Shown here: piece by piece, positions 18,219 through 27,222 of the stretch
Position numbering within the stretch: the first letter of the stretch is position 1
How the letters are laid out: every line of letters starts with the position of its first letter
Assembly: GCA_016929335.1 (NCBI GenBank)
Contig: JAFGIY010000037.1
Span: 1-64,000 of the forward strand
Source of the DNA: Acidobacteriota bacterium
GTDB taxonomy: Bacteria; Acidobacteriota; UBA6911
DNA length: 64,000 nucleotides
Direction of reading: 5' to 3'
Notes under the pieces: generated by a model
The model's input: only the letters and a program-made list of their open reading frames with translations
Database searches by the model: none
What the model was told of the DNA's origin: nothing
Position numbers and translations under genes: made by a program

Positions 18219-19082
18219 TTACTGTTTGACCAGTTCGACACGGCGGTTTTTGGCTTTCCCATCCTCCGTATCGTTTGAGGTTACCGGAGCCGCCGGACCG
18301 ACGCCAAGAGCTTTAAGCCGGGTGTCTTCCACTTTATATTTTGACGCCAGTTCTTTCACAACAGCATCGGCTCTCTGCTGTGAGAGCTTCATATTATAAT
18401 CAAGGCCGCCTGCATTATCGGTGTGACCTACCACGTAGAGTCTCAGTTTAGCGTCCTGCTGCAGTAGTCTTGTTATCTCTTTCAGGGTCGGTTCCGATTC
18501 GGGTTTGACATCTGCCTTATTAAAATCAAAGTAAATCCCATAGATCACGACTTTTCCTGAAGCGCTGATATCTGCTGCCATTGTTTTTGCATCGGCGACC
18601 ACATCCTGGGCCATTTCTCCTTTCTCAATCAGGGTAATCATGTAGCTCTGTCCATTCGTGGAGACATAAACCTGGCCCCAGACCTCCAGGCGGTCTTTTG
18701 TATACCGAAAATGCATATCTCCGCCCCCGCTATTTACAAAATAGGTATATGTCTTTCCCCCTATTTTTTTGACGGCATTTTCATGGTTTCGGATAATCTG
18801 AAGAGGGGAAGGAGCCTTATCACGCAAAGCGTCTTGTATCATGTATTGGATCCAATACTTTTCCCCTTCCGCTTTGACTTTCTTTTTCCCCTGACTATCC
18901 GGGTCATAAAATTCGAAGGCATCAAAATCCGATTCCTTACAATCGTTGATATAGAAATTGGGCATCCTTGTAAAAAATGGATGATCCTTGCAGTCCTTAT
19001 AATCCCGCTGCCCGAAAGCGAGATTTCCGAACAATAACAAACCGGGCAGAAGACAGAAAAAGATTTTGTTTCCTTCTTTCAT
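18219..19082 (-). CDS. OmpA-family exported protein
   Basis: The 287-residue product has a signal peptide (Lys-rich start, IFFCLLPGLLLFGNLAFG). A middle domain with paired Cys and a charged D-P-D-S-Q-G-K-K-K-V-K stretch follows, then a C-terminal OmpA-like peptidoglycan-binding domain from about residue 175: YGIYFDFNKADVKPES, VVGHTDNAGG, LSQQRADAVV, and GxGxxxP plus KNRRVELV at the end. That domain anchors outer-membrane or periplasmic proteins to the cell wall. The N-terminal region lacks a beta-barrel and resembles exported proteins with a DUF4892-like layout, but I cannot assign it. It is monocistronic. Confidence 0.88.
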   Translation of the reverse strand: MKEGNKIFFCLLPGLLLFGNLAFGQRDYKDCKDHPFFTRMPNFYINDCKESDFDAFEFYDPDSQGKKKVKAEGEKYWIQYMIQDALRDKAPSPLQIIRNHENAVKKIGGKTYTYFVNSGGGDMHFRYTKDRLEVWGQVYVSTNGQSYMITLIEKGEMAQDVVADAKTMAADISASGKVVIYGIYFDFNKADVKPESEPTLKEITRLLQQDAKLRLYVVGHTDNAGGLDYNMKLSQQRADAVVKELASKYKVEDTRLKALGVGPAAPVTSNDTEDGKAKNRRVELVKQ

Positions 19083-19571
19083 AATCTCTTGCCTCCTTCT
19101 TATTTTGATACAGACAAAGAAAGGCCCTTACTGCACCAAAACGCATTGGAATATTAAAAGTTTTGTAGGTGCATATCAGGACTTTTTACCCTCCGGCCGC
19201 AAAGCCCTTTTAGCCCGCTCGAAGACATAATCCAAATGATGCCAAATTAAAATGTTTGGAAGTTGTAAGGAATTTTATCAAACAAATTTGAGAATGTGGA
19301 GAATCTTTATTCATTACCAAACGAGCAACCTTCATGGTATTTGCAGAAAATGCTCCCTATGACTGCTGGACCCGTAAATTTTTGGGATGAGAATCGCGGA
19401 ATCGTGCGCATGACTGAATTGTCTGGCCGAAACCTCCTTTGGGAAGTGGACGCCCTTCAGGGCATCTCCCATGAAAGCTGTGTAAAGCGCATCGCCCATG
19501 TGGGGTGGTGCCGGCTTCAGCCCGCACGTCTGGCCTGAAGGCCGTACACACATGTGAAATGCGCCGGTTTA
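19083..19571. repeat. Intergenic region with palindromic repeats
   Basis: No gene is supported. Bases 19467-19477 and about 19505-19556 contain nested inverted units (GGCTTCAGCC, GGCCTGAAGGCC, CACATGTG) of the REP-like family. This gap lies between the 5' end of the OmpA-like gene and the 3' end of the aldo/keto reductase gene, both on the minus strand. Confidence 0.5.
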
Positions 19572-20375
19572 TCAACGACGGCGGCCGTAGAAATGATCGC
19601 CTATGCGGCGCATGCGGGTCAACTCTTCCTCTGTCATCGGGCCCTGATCCAGCACCTTCAAATTTTGTCTCATTTCATCCAGCGTTCTGGGACCGGTCAT
19701 GCACACATCGACGGCCGGATGAGAAAGAGCAAATCGATAGCAGTCGGCCGCCGTGGGCGCCTTCTCACCCGAAGGCATTTTTTTGGGCTTGAGCAGTTTG
19801 CCCCAGTCTGTGGCTGTAAAATCAACGATGCCCGGTCGGTTGTCGCCCGGCAGAAAAGAGAAAACCTCCGTCTCGGCGCCGCGGTGAACGGCGTTGTATC
19901 GCAGGTGAAACACGCCGATTCTTTCATCCTTCCGAATCTGCGGAAACAGCAGCCTGTTATGTCCGGAGACGCCCAGAAAGCGCACGAGGCCTTTTTCCTT
20001 CAGCTTCATGGCACCGTCGATTATCCGCGGCGACGGGGGCTTCGGGAAATACCCCAGGATCAGCACGTCCGCATAATCCAGATGTGCTGCCTTCAGACCT
20101 TTCAGAAGAAAGTGCTCGGTGATAAAGGACTGATGTGCATAGCTGAACATAGCCAGCACCAGGCGGTCGCGCTGCCCTTTGGCAACAATGTTGCGCAGAG
20201 CATCCCGCATGTGGGGGGAGAATCCCTTGATGAAGGTCCCCCATGTAAGGTAATTGCACCCGCGTTCAAACGCTTCCTCTATGGCTGCCGCCGGAACCCA
20301 ATAGCCGGAAGCAACGCCCAGCCGTCCGACCTTGAGCCCTGTTCGTCCCAATACTACCTGTTCGTTGAATGTCAT
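19572..20375 (-). CDS. Aldo/keto reductase-like protein with altered active site
   Basis: The 267-residue protein follows the AKR TIM-barrel plan: LGRTGLKVGRLG at the start, LDYADVLILGYF, VRFLGVSGHNRLLF, and a late YRFALSHPAVDVCMTGPRT with EMRQNL. In active AKRs the first barrel loop reads FDTAxxYG and a later strand ends in K. Here the corresponding stretches read NYLTWGTF and LVLAMFSY, so the catalytic Asp, Tyr and Lys appear to be replaced, while the His region (SGHN) remains. It may be a non-reductase relative or use another chemistry. It is monocistronic; the substrate is unknown. Confidence 0.82.
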   Translation of the reverse strand: MTFNEQVVLGRTGLKVGRLGVASGYWVPAAAIEEAFERGCNYLTWGTFIKGFSPHMRDALRNIVAKGQRDRLVLAMFSYAHQSFITEHFLLKGLKAAHLDYADVLILGYFPKPPSPRIIDGAMKLKEKGLVRFLGVSGHNRLLFPQIRKDERIGVFHLRYNAVHRGAETEVFSFLPGDNRPGIVDFTATDWGKLLKPKKMPSGEKAPTAADCYRFALSHPAVDVCMTGPRTLDEMRQNLKVLDQGPMTEEELTRMRRIGDHFYGRRR

Positions 20376-20502
20376 TTCCCAATCCCATCCCTGTTAAATT
20401 GTCGAAATCCTATAATTAAAGATTGAGTAATTGTATCAAACAATTTCTACAATTAGTTCAACCTCACGCAAGACAAATCAGGATTGGCTTTTCGCTTCTG
20501 CC

Positions 20503-20541
20503 TTTCGACCCCGATTCCGACCCCGACCCCGACCACGATTG
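20503..20541. repeat. Solo fragment of the GGGGTCGG element
   Basis: A run of CCCCGATTCCGACCCCGA type matches the internal right arm of the MITE-like elements at 16799-17001 and 36989-37244, without their terminal repeats. It lies in the divergent gap between the aldo/keto reductase and VIT/VWA genes. Confidence 0.6.
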
Positions 20542-20664
20542 CTTACAGATGACATAGGAATGCCCGCGGCGGCTTGTTACAGACTCGTTACAAAATCCTG
20601 CATCTCCCCGCCCGATAATTAATTTCGTAACACAGAAATGCTGTTCCAAAAAAGGAGGCCGGAT

Positions 20665-22917
20665 ATGAATCAACGATACCGCGTCGGCATTCTGATGATG
20701 TTGCTTATATTCTGCTCTGCTGCCGTTGTTCGCGAGACCATGGCGCAGACGACGCAGCCTCACCGCCGTGCATGGGCGCGCAATGTAATTATCCCTCAAG
20801 CCGGGGCCTATTCCACAGATGTGAAGCGCGCGGTGAAGATCGTCGAAGTCCGCGCAGGCGCGGTGATCATCGAGCAGGTCGCCGTCACGACTCTTGAAAT
20901 TTCGCTGGCAAATCATTCCTCGATCCGCCAGGAGGCTGAACTGCTGGTTCCCGTACCCGATGGAGCCGTGGTGCGCGGCTTTGCCTTTCAGGGTCCGAAC
21001 GCCGAACCGACTGCGGAGCTCCTGCCGAGGGAAACCGCTGCGGGAACCTATCACGGTCTGGTTGCCAGAATCCGCGATCCCGCGCTGCTTGAATTCGCCG
21101 GGTACAGCCTGCTGCGCTCCAGCGTTTTCCCGATTGAAGCTCACGGTTCGCAGAAAGTGCGGTTGACCTATGAAAATCTTCTTACTGCCGACAGCAATCG
21201 CATCGACTATCTGCTTCCACGCAGCGAATCCGTTGAATATGCGGTCCCCTGGAAAATATCCATTCGCATCAAATCCAAAACGCCGATTCAGACCGTCTAT
21301 TCTCCCACCCATGAAATAGAGACCGTATCCCGTTCGGAAAATGTGGTTTCAGCAAGGATCGCCGAGGACGCGAAAATGGAGCCCGGGCCGTTCCGCATAT
21401 CCTGCCTGCTGCAGCGCAGCGACATCACCGCCTCATTTCTGGCTTATCCGGATCCCAAAGTCGGCGGAGGCTATTTTCTACTTCTTGCCGGATTGCCGGG
21501 GGAATCCTCCGGTCAAAAAGTCCCCGCAATAAAGCGCGAAGTTACGCTGGTTATCGACCGCTCCGGAAGCATGCGCGGCACAAAAATGAATCAGGTGCAG
21601 AAAGCTGCAAGCGACATTCTCGACCGTCTGGCCCCCGGTGAAGCATTCAACCTGATCGCCTATAATGAGTCGGTCGAATCCTTCGCTTCGCGTCCGACAG
21701 TTCTCTCTCCCGAAACGCGTACCAGAGCTCAAGAGTGGATCAGACTCCTGTCTGCCAACGGCGGCACCAATATTCACGATGCATTGGCCGAGGCATTAAG
21801 TGCCGCACCGCCGGACGATCTGCTGCCTCTGGTGTTATTCCTGACCGATGGTTTGCCAACGGTCGGACGAACCTCTGAGGCCGCAATACGGGATCTGGCC
21901 GGCGCAGCGCGTCCTGTTCGCCGCAGAATCTTTACCTTTGGCGTGGGCGCCGATGTTAACACTCCTCTGCTCAACTGGATCGCGGATCAGAGTGGCGGGG
22001 CGGCAGCATTCGTACTTAATGACGGGGATCTTGAAGAAAAGATCACCCAAACATTCAAACGCCTGTCGGGTCCCGTGATGTCTTCTCCGCAGCTGAAGGT
22101 TCTGGATCGCGAGGGCCGTACGGCCGCCGGCGCCGTACAGGACATGCTGCCGAAGCCGCGCGATCTTTTCGAGGGCGATCAGTTTGTCATCCTCGGTATC
22201 TATCGGCGCAATCAGCCACTGACGTTTGAACTGACAGGCAATATGCGCGGGCATAAGCGCACATTCCATTTTACTTTCGAGACGGACAAAGCCAGCGTCC
22301 GGAACAGCTATGTACCCCGCCTCTGGGCCAGCCGCAAGATCGGTATGCTATCCGACTCCATCCGTCAGCTGCAATTGCCCGCCACAGATCCGCGCATCAA
22401 GGAGCTGGTGGATGAGGTAGTCCGTCTATCTACCGAATTCGGCGTCATGACCGAATACACATCCTTTCTGGCGCTGGAAGGCACCGATTTGTCCGGCCAG
22501 GACGCGGTATTGAGCCAGGCCAACGCCAACTTCACCAAGCGCGCCCTGCAGATCCGCAGCGGCAAGGCCTCGGTCAATCAGGAGATCAATAATAATTACC
22601 GGAAAAACCAGAAATCGTTGGATCATGCAAACCAGTATACAGACCAGAATCTGAACCGCGTATCGATCACCTCCGTACGCCAGATATCCGACCGCACTTA
22701 CTATCGGAAGAACGGCCGATGGCTGGACAGCAGTCTTGTGGGGAATGCCTCGACCGCCAGGCCCTCTCAAGAAATCCGATTTGCAAGCAAAGAGTACTTC
22801 GATCTTTCAGAACGTCTCGCCGCGAAGGGCCGCCAGGGAAGTCTCGCGCTCAACGGCGACATTCTCATCGTTGTGGACGGCCGCCTGATTCTTGTGCGCG
22901 GACCGGAGGCTCAATGA
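20665..22917 (+). CDS. Exported VIT and VWA domain protein
   Basis: The 750-residue protein starts at ATG 20665 behind AAGGAGG. A signal peptide (LMMLLIFCSAAVVRETMA) is followed by a VIT domain (about 50-190; typical VPVPDGAVVRGFAFQGPN and TAAGTYHGLVAR). A VWA domain then begins with VTLVIDRSGSMRGTKMNQV, containing the MIDAS motif D-x-S-G-S, with T in NGGTNIHDAL and D in FLTDGLPTVG. This inter-alpha-trypsin-inhibitor-like layout is common in exported bacterial proteins that bind metal and partner proteins. No sortase signal is visible at the C-terminus, which has an Asn/Gln-rich stretch (INNNYRKNQ). It ends by overlapping an ATG, 26 bases before the next VWA gene start, so the two are co-transcribed. 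Confidence 0.88.
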   Translation: MNQRYRVGILMMLLIFCSAAVVRETMAQTTQPHRRAWARNVIIPQAGAYSTDVKRAVKIVEVRAGAVIIEQVAVTTLEISLANHSSIRQEAELLVPVPDGAVVRGFAFQGPNAEPTAELLPRETAAGTYHGLVARIRDPALLEFAGYSLLRSSVFPIEAHGSQKVRLTYENLLTADSNRIDYLLPRSESVEYAVPWKISIRIKSKTPIQTVYSPTHEIETVSRSENVVSARIAEDAKMEPGPFRISCLLQRSDITASFLAYPDPKVGGGYFLLLAGLPGESSGQKVPAIKREVTLVIDRSGSMRGTKMNQVQKAASDILDRLAPGEAFNLIAYNESVESFASRPTVLSPETRTRAQEWIRLLSANGGTNIHDALAEALSAAPPDDLLPLVLFLTDGLPTVGRTSEAAIRDLAGAARPVRRRIFTFGVGADVNTPLLNWIADQSGGAAAFVLNDGDLEEKITQTFKRLSGPVMSSPQLKVLDREGRTAAGAVQDMLPKPRDLFEGDQFVILGIYRRNQPLTFELTGNMRGHKRTFHFTFETDKASVRNSYVPRLWASRKIGMLSDSIRQLQLPATDPRIKELVDEVVRLSTEFGVMTEYTSFLALEGTDLSGQDAVLSQANANFTKRALQIRSGKASVNQEINNNYRKNQKSLDHANQYTDQNLNRVSITSVRQISDRTYYRKNGRWLDSSLVGNASTARPSQEIRFASKEYFDLSERLAAKGRQGSLALNGDILIVVDGRLILVRGPEAQ

Positions 22918-22943
22918 ACATCTTTTTCAAAAGGAGATTGCAT

Positions 22944-24071
22944 ATGAAGACAAATACAATTATCGCATTTTTGCTGATTATCCTTGCTATTGGTGCCGTG
23001 GCAACGCCGGCCCAACAAAACCTCAAACCGGTGATCCAGATGGCAATACTTCTGGACACGAGCAACAGCATGGATGGATTGATCCATCAGGCAAAATCCC
23101 AACTCTGGAAAATCGTCAACGAGTTTATTGAGGCCAAAAAGAACGGCAAAAAGCCGGATCTTGAGGTTGCACTTTACGAATACGGCAATAATCGTTTGTC
23201 GTCGGAAAGCGGCCATATCCGCCGGGTCCTTCCGCTGACGAACGACCTGGATAAAGTGAGCCAGGAATTGTTTGCGTTGACTACCAACGGAGGCAATGAA
23301 TTCTGCGGACAGGTAATTGATAAGGCCACCCGCGACCTGGCGTGGAGCACGTCATCCGACGATCTCAAAGTAATTTTCATTGCCGGGAATGAACCTTTTA
23401 CCCAGGGCACGGTGGATTATCACCAGTCGGTCAAAGCAGCCATTTCCAAAGGCGTCGTCGTCAACACGATTCATTGCGGTACCGAACAGCAAGGCATCGA
23501 CGGCAAATGGAAAGACGGAGCCTTGCTGGCCGATGGCAGTTATCTTTTCATCGATCATGACAAAGCGTCCATTTCTATAGAAGCGCCACAGGACAAACAG
23601 CTGGCAGAGCTGGGCGAAAGACTCAACAAAACTTATATTGCATACGGCGTCCAGGGCAAGGCCGGTCTATTAAACCAACACGAACAGGATAAGAATGCCC
23701 GCAGTGCGTCCGTCAATAATGCGGCCAACCGGGCGATCTTCAAATCCGCCGCACAATACAACAGCGCCGCCTGGGACCTGGTAGATGCCATCGATAAAGG
23801 CACTGTCAAAATGTCCTCAATCAATGAAAAGGATTTGCCGGAAAGCATGCAGAAAATGAACAGGGCTGAACAAAAGACTTACATTGACGGCAAGCGCGCC
23901 GAACGAAATCGAATCCAGGCAGAAATCAGCAAGCTGAACAACGAACGAAAGGTCTATATTGCGGCGAAGATGAAGGAACAGGCAGGGGCAGAAACCGATA
24001 CGCTGGATTCTGCCATGGTTAAAACCATACAATCCATAATGGTCAAAAAAAGTTTCCAGTCCGGGCAATAG
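22944..24071 (+). CDS. Exported VWA domain protein
   Basis: The 375-residue product starts at ATG 22944 with AAAAGGAG upstream. An ATG at 22914 would overlap the preceding gene and is less likely. Signal peptide MKTNTIIAFLLIILAIGAVATPA is followed directly by a VWA domain: MAILLDTSNSMDGLI (MIDAS-like D-x-S-x-S), VALYEYGNN, LTTNGGNEFCG and KVIFIAGNEPF. The C-terminal third is a charged helical region (MNRAEQKTYIDGKRAERNRI) that could form a coiled coil. It is paired with the VIT/VWA gene upstream, suggesting a joint role at the cell envelope (inference). Confidence 0.85.
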   Translation: MKTNTIIAFLLIILAIGAVATPAQQNLKPVIQMAILLDTSNSMDGLIHQAKSQLWKIVNEFIEAKKNGKKPDLEVALYEYGNNRLSSESGHIRRVLPLTNDLDKVSQELFALTTNGGNEFCGQVIDKATRDLAWSTSSDDLKVIFIAGNEPFTQGTVDYHQSVKAAISKGVVVNTIHCGTEQQGIDGKWKDGALLADGSYLFIDHDKASISIEAPQDKQLAELGERLNKTYIAYGVQGKAGLLNQHEQDKNARSASVNNAANRAIFKSAAQYNSAAWDLVDAIDKGTVKMSSINEKDLPESMQKMNRAEQKTYIDGKRAERNRIQAEISKLNNERKVYIAAKMKEQAGAETDTLDSAMVKTIQSIMVKKSFQSGQ

Positions 24072-24106
24072 AGCCTTGATGCCTGGTTTTCTGTTTTCAC
24101 GGACGT

Positions 24107-24126
24107 GTCGCGGCTTCAGCCGCGAC
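24107..24126. repeat. REP-like palindrome
   Basis: A perfect inverted repeat of the GTCGCGGCTTCAGCCGCGAC family. Close relatives lie at 17781-17800, 38542-38558, 38651-38669 and 60087-60106, with looser ones at 46481-46500 and 48591-48610. Confidence 0.75.
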
Positions 24127-24202
24127 CCTGAGTTTATGCATTCGAGACTGGCAGGATAATGGAGGGTCCGGCGAACAGCCGCGAAGCGGCTGCGAAACAA
24201 AG

Positions 24203-24238
24203 CCCAGGGATGGCTGCTCTATTGCAGCCAACCCTGGG
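24203..24238. repeat. Strong hairpin after the VWA gene pair
   Basis: CCCAGGG plus TGGCTGC pairs with GCAGCCA plus CCCTGGG around a six-base loop (14 of 15 pairs). A third arm CAACCCTGGGCT follows at 24258-24269. No T-run follows, so it may be a repeat element rather than an intrinsic terminator. The rest of the 24072-24426 gap contains repeat relatives at 24107-24126 and 24326-24360 and no gene. Confidence 0.6.
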
Positions 24239-24325
24239 GATGATATGCCGTTGCGGTCAACCCTGGGCTCTGTTACGAAGCCCTTTCAGGACTTCTGCCG
24301 CGACCCACACGACATAGGGCGCTAA

Positions 24326-24360
24326 GCAGCTGACGGCTGAAAGCTGACAGCCGACAGCTT
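24326..24360. repeat. Palindromic repeat, CTGAAAGCTGACAGC family
   Basis: Units GCTGACGGCTGAAAGC and CTGACAGCCGACAGC form an imperfect palindrome 67 bases before the response regulator start. Confidence 0.6.
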
Positions 24361-24426
24361 CCTTATTGGAGCGAATGAGATACAATAGGCGCATCACGAT
24401 TCAATGGCACCGACTGGGCGGAAACC

Positions 24427-25173
24427 ATGAGCAAACGAATTATTCTGGTGATAGAAGACGATGCGGCGATTCGCAGCGGCATCGTTGACGCATTGACCTT
24501 CAGCGGCTATAAAACCCATGAAGCGGCCGACGGCAAAGCAGGCATGACGGAAGCGCTGCAATCCGCCTGCGATCTGATCCTGCTGGATCTTGTGCTGCCC
24601 AAAATCGGCGGGCTGACAATTCTTGAAGAGTTGCGCAAGAGCCGGCCCGCTCTGCCGGTGATTATCCTGACAGCCCGGGGCGAGGAATCGGATCGCGTAA
24701 AAGGTCTGGAACTCGGCGCTGACGACTACGTGGTCAAGCCGTTCAGCGTCAAAGAACTGCTTGCCCGCGTGCAGGCGGTGCTGCGTCGGACGCCGGAGCG
24801 GCCGCTGGATCTTTCATCCATACCCTTTTTCGGCGGCACTCTCGACATGGATCGATGCGAGGTGCGTTTCGATGACGGCCGGCGCGGCGAGCTTTCCGAA
24901 CGCGAGATGGAGTTGCTGCGCTACCTTGCGATAAATCCCAAACGAGCGGTGTCGCGGGATGAAATTATGGAGCGCATCTGGCGAATCAATCCGCGGTCCG
25001 TTGTCGAGACCCGCACCATCGATATGCACATTGCGCGGCTGCGCGAAAAGCTTCGCGATGATCCGGCGAACCCGCGCATTATTCTGACTGTTCGAGGCAA
25101 AGGCTATCGTTTTGCAGGCCTGGAGGAGGCATCATCAGACACCGTTGGCACATCTGGCTCGCCTTTGGATTGA
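24427..25173 (+). CDS. OmpR/PhoB-family response regulator
   Basis: The 248-residue protein has a receiver domain (acidic pair D11-D12 in VIEDD, phospho-acceptor D54 in LLDLVLP, T in ILTARG, K in VVKPF). A winged-helix DNA-binding domain follows from about residue 135 (LSEREMELLRYLAINP, VSRDEIMERIW, TRTIDMHIARLREKL, GKGYRF). It should activate or repress promoters when phosphorylated by the histidine kinase encoded next, whose frame overlaps its 3' end. The regulon is not evident; the neighbouring VWA genes and cell-surface genes are only candidates by position. Confidence 0.95.
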   Translation: MSKRIILVIEDDAAIRSGIVDALTFSGYKTHEAADGKAGMTEALQSACDLILLDLVLPKIGGLTILEELRKSRPALPVIILTARGEESDRVKGLELGADDYVVKPFSVKELLARVQAVLRRTPERPLDLSSIPFFGGTLDMDRCEVRFDDGRRGELSEREMELLRYLAINPKRAVSRDEIMERIWRINPRSVVETRTIDMHIARLREKLRDDPANPRIILTVRGKGYRFAGLEEASSDTVGTSGSPLD

Positions 25174-27029
25174 GCCTGGCGCTGGTTCTGGCCGCAATGG
25201 CCTGGCTCAGCCGCCTTGTGCTCAAACTCGATGCCGAAGGCAAAACGGCGCTGCAGCAGGCAGCCTTTGAGGAAAACGTACGCCTGGCTTTATGGCGCAT
25301 GGATTCGGCTTTGACCGGCCTGATCAGCCTCGAAAACGCCCGGCCCTATGTTTCCTATCAATCGCTGATTCGCGCGCTGCCGGAGTCTTCGAATCCTGAA
25401 CCGGCAGGCACTCTTCCGGCAGAGCCTTCCATGAAAAGTCTGCTTTATTTTCAATTCGAACCCGATGGCCGGTTGCTCCTGCCGGAAGCAGCAAAAAATC
25501 AGAGCGCCCAGCTGGACAAGTTGCGTCATACCGTCACCAAAAGCGCCCTGCTGAGATCCATTCAATACACAACCGAAATTCTGACAGTGCAAAAAAAAGC
25601 GGAATTTGAGACGCAGAAGAGTGCAAAGGGAGCCGGTCCCGATGACAAGCGGGCCTCGCTTTCGACTTCACCGCCACAGGCGAAAGAAACCACGGACTCC
25701 GGCTCTTCATCGGGCTCCGCTCTTCCTCTCCAGTCCAGAATGAAACAGGATGTGCAGCAGAGCATGAGCAGCAACGAACTGAGCATCCGGAATTCCCTGA
25801 TTTACAAGAATATCCGCCTCAACGTGCCGCCCGAGCTCGCGACAAAATCCAGTCAGGAAATACAGCAAACGGAGTCTCCTGATATCGCAGCTGTCCCGGA
25901 TGCAGCTGTTCGGAGCCAGCGGCAATCCCAAACGGCATGGGGAGCCGGCTCGACGCCGCAGGACACGAAACTTGAATTAATGAATCCGGTCTGGCTGGAT
26001 GAGAACCTTTTTCTTGTACGGCGCATTTCCATCGGGGACAAGGAGTATTTTCAGGGCTGCCTGCTGAACTGGCCGGGCATCCGCGAAATGCTGCTGAAGC
26101 TGGTTAACGACCTCCTGCCTCAGGCGCATCTGGTCCCGCTGCAACATTCGCCCGCGACGGGAGAGACGCACCTGCTGGCTTCCATCCCCGCTCGACTGAT
26201 TCCGGGGCCCATCCCCGCTGAAGCACGGAATGGATGGACCGTTCTTCACGCATCCCTGGGCATTGCCTGGATTGCCGTTCTGCTGGCGACTCTCGCCGTT
26301 GCCGCTGTTCTGCGGCGAACCATGGAATTGAATCAACGACGTGGTGCCTTCGTCTCGGCTGTAACCCATGAATTGCGCACCCCATTGACCACATTTCGCA
26401 TGTATACCGAAATGCTGGACGAAGGGATGGTGACCGACAGCGAAAAACAGAAAAAATATTTCGGCACCCTGCATAGCGAAGCGGAACGTCTCAACCATCT
26501 GGTCGAGAATGTGCTGGGCTATGCCCAGTTGGAGAACAATCGCGGCGGCGCAGAGCGCATCGAGACGGTTCGCCTGGCGGAGTTGAAGGAGCGTATCGAG
26601 CCGCGCCTGGCTGATCGCGCAGCGAAAGGTGGAATGGACCTGAATGTTGAAATGGAAGACGCTGCGGGCCCTGCATCCGTGCAGGCGGATCTCTCGGCCG
26701 TTGAACGCATCCTGTTCAATCTTGTGGACAATGCCGGGAAATACGGCCGCGATCCGGGCAATTCGCCGGCTATATTTTCGATCGGATTGAAGAACAACAA
26801 AGCCGTCCTGTCCGTCCGCGATCATGGTCCCGGCATCCCGCCGCGCCTGCAAAAAAAGCTTTTCATTCCCTTTGCAAAATCCGCATCCGACGCCGCAAAC
26901 TCCGCGCCTGGCATCGGCCTGGGTTTAAGCATCAGCCGCCGTCTCGCCCGGCAGATGAACGGCGATCTCATCCTGGACCAGACCGTCGGCGACGGCGCGC
27001 GCTTTGTGTTGACGCTCCCTTTGGCGTAG
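25170..27029 (+). CDS. Membrane sensor histidine kinase
   Basis: The product is about 620 residues. An N-terminal membrane helix, a large extracytoplasmic domain (about 20-355) with a Ser/Gln/Ala-rich low-complexity middle, and a second helix (IAWIAVLLATLAVAAVL) precede a HisKA domain with H400 in THELRTPL. The ATPase domain has NLVDNAGKYG (N box), VRDHGPGIPP (G1) and GIGLGLSISRRLA (G2). All catalytic motifs are intact. The start is uncertain: TTG 25170 overlaps the regulator stop, but the frame stays open upstream and encodes a basic segment (IIRHRWHIWLAFG) that looks like the true cytoplasmic N-terminus. It follows GGAGGAGG at 25122-25129, with only ATC codons available. It forms a two-component system with the regulator. 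Confidence 0.9.
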   Translation: MSLALVLAAMAWLSRLVLKLDAEGKTALQQAAFEENVRLALWRMDSALTGLISLENARPYVSYQSLIRALPESSNPEPAGTLPAEPSMKSLLYFQFEPDGRLLLPEAAKNQSAQLDKLRHTVTKSALLRSIQYTTEILTVQKKAEFETQKSAKGAGPDDKRASLSTSPPQAKETTDSGSSSGSALPLQSRMKQDVQQSMSSNELSIRNSLIYKNIRLNVPPELATKSSQEIQQTESPDIAAVPDAAVRSQRQSQTAWGAGSTPQDTKLELMNPVWLDENLFLVRRISIGDKEYFQGCLLNWPGIREMLLKLVNDLLPQAHLVPLQHSPATGETHLLASIPARLIPGPIPAEARNGWTVLHASLGIAWIAVLLATLAVAAVLRRTMELNQRRGAFVSAVTHELRTPLTTFRMYTEMLDEGMVTDSEKQKKYFGTLHSEAERLNHLVENVLGYAQLENNRGGAERIETVRLAELKERIEPRLADRAAKGGMDLNVEMEDAAGPASVQADLSAVERILFNLVDNAGKYGRDPGNSPAIFSIGLKNNKAVLSVRDHGPGIPPRLQKKLFIPFAKSASDAANSAPGIGLGLSISRRLARQMNGDLILDQTVGDGARFVLTLPLA

Positions 27030-27222
27030 CCGGCCCTTCACTATGGCAAAAATTCCCGGCGACTGACTCGGCTATCCTGGAATGCATAAACTATTCGGCA
27101 TTGGACTCCGATGAATCCCCTGGAGACAGTGGTGCCGAGTCTCTGGTGCGTTTTATGGTTTATTACATGATATGGCCGCCCTTCGCATAATGCCGGCCGT
27201 AACAGGCTAAGGACGTGCCTCC

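Noticed and set aside
24203-24269. Intrinsic terminator after the VWA genes
   Set aside because: The hairpin is strong, but no T-run follows on either strand and similar arms recur, which fits a repeat element better.
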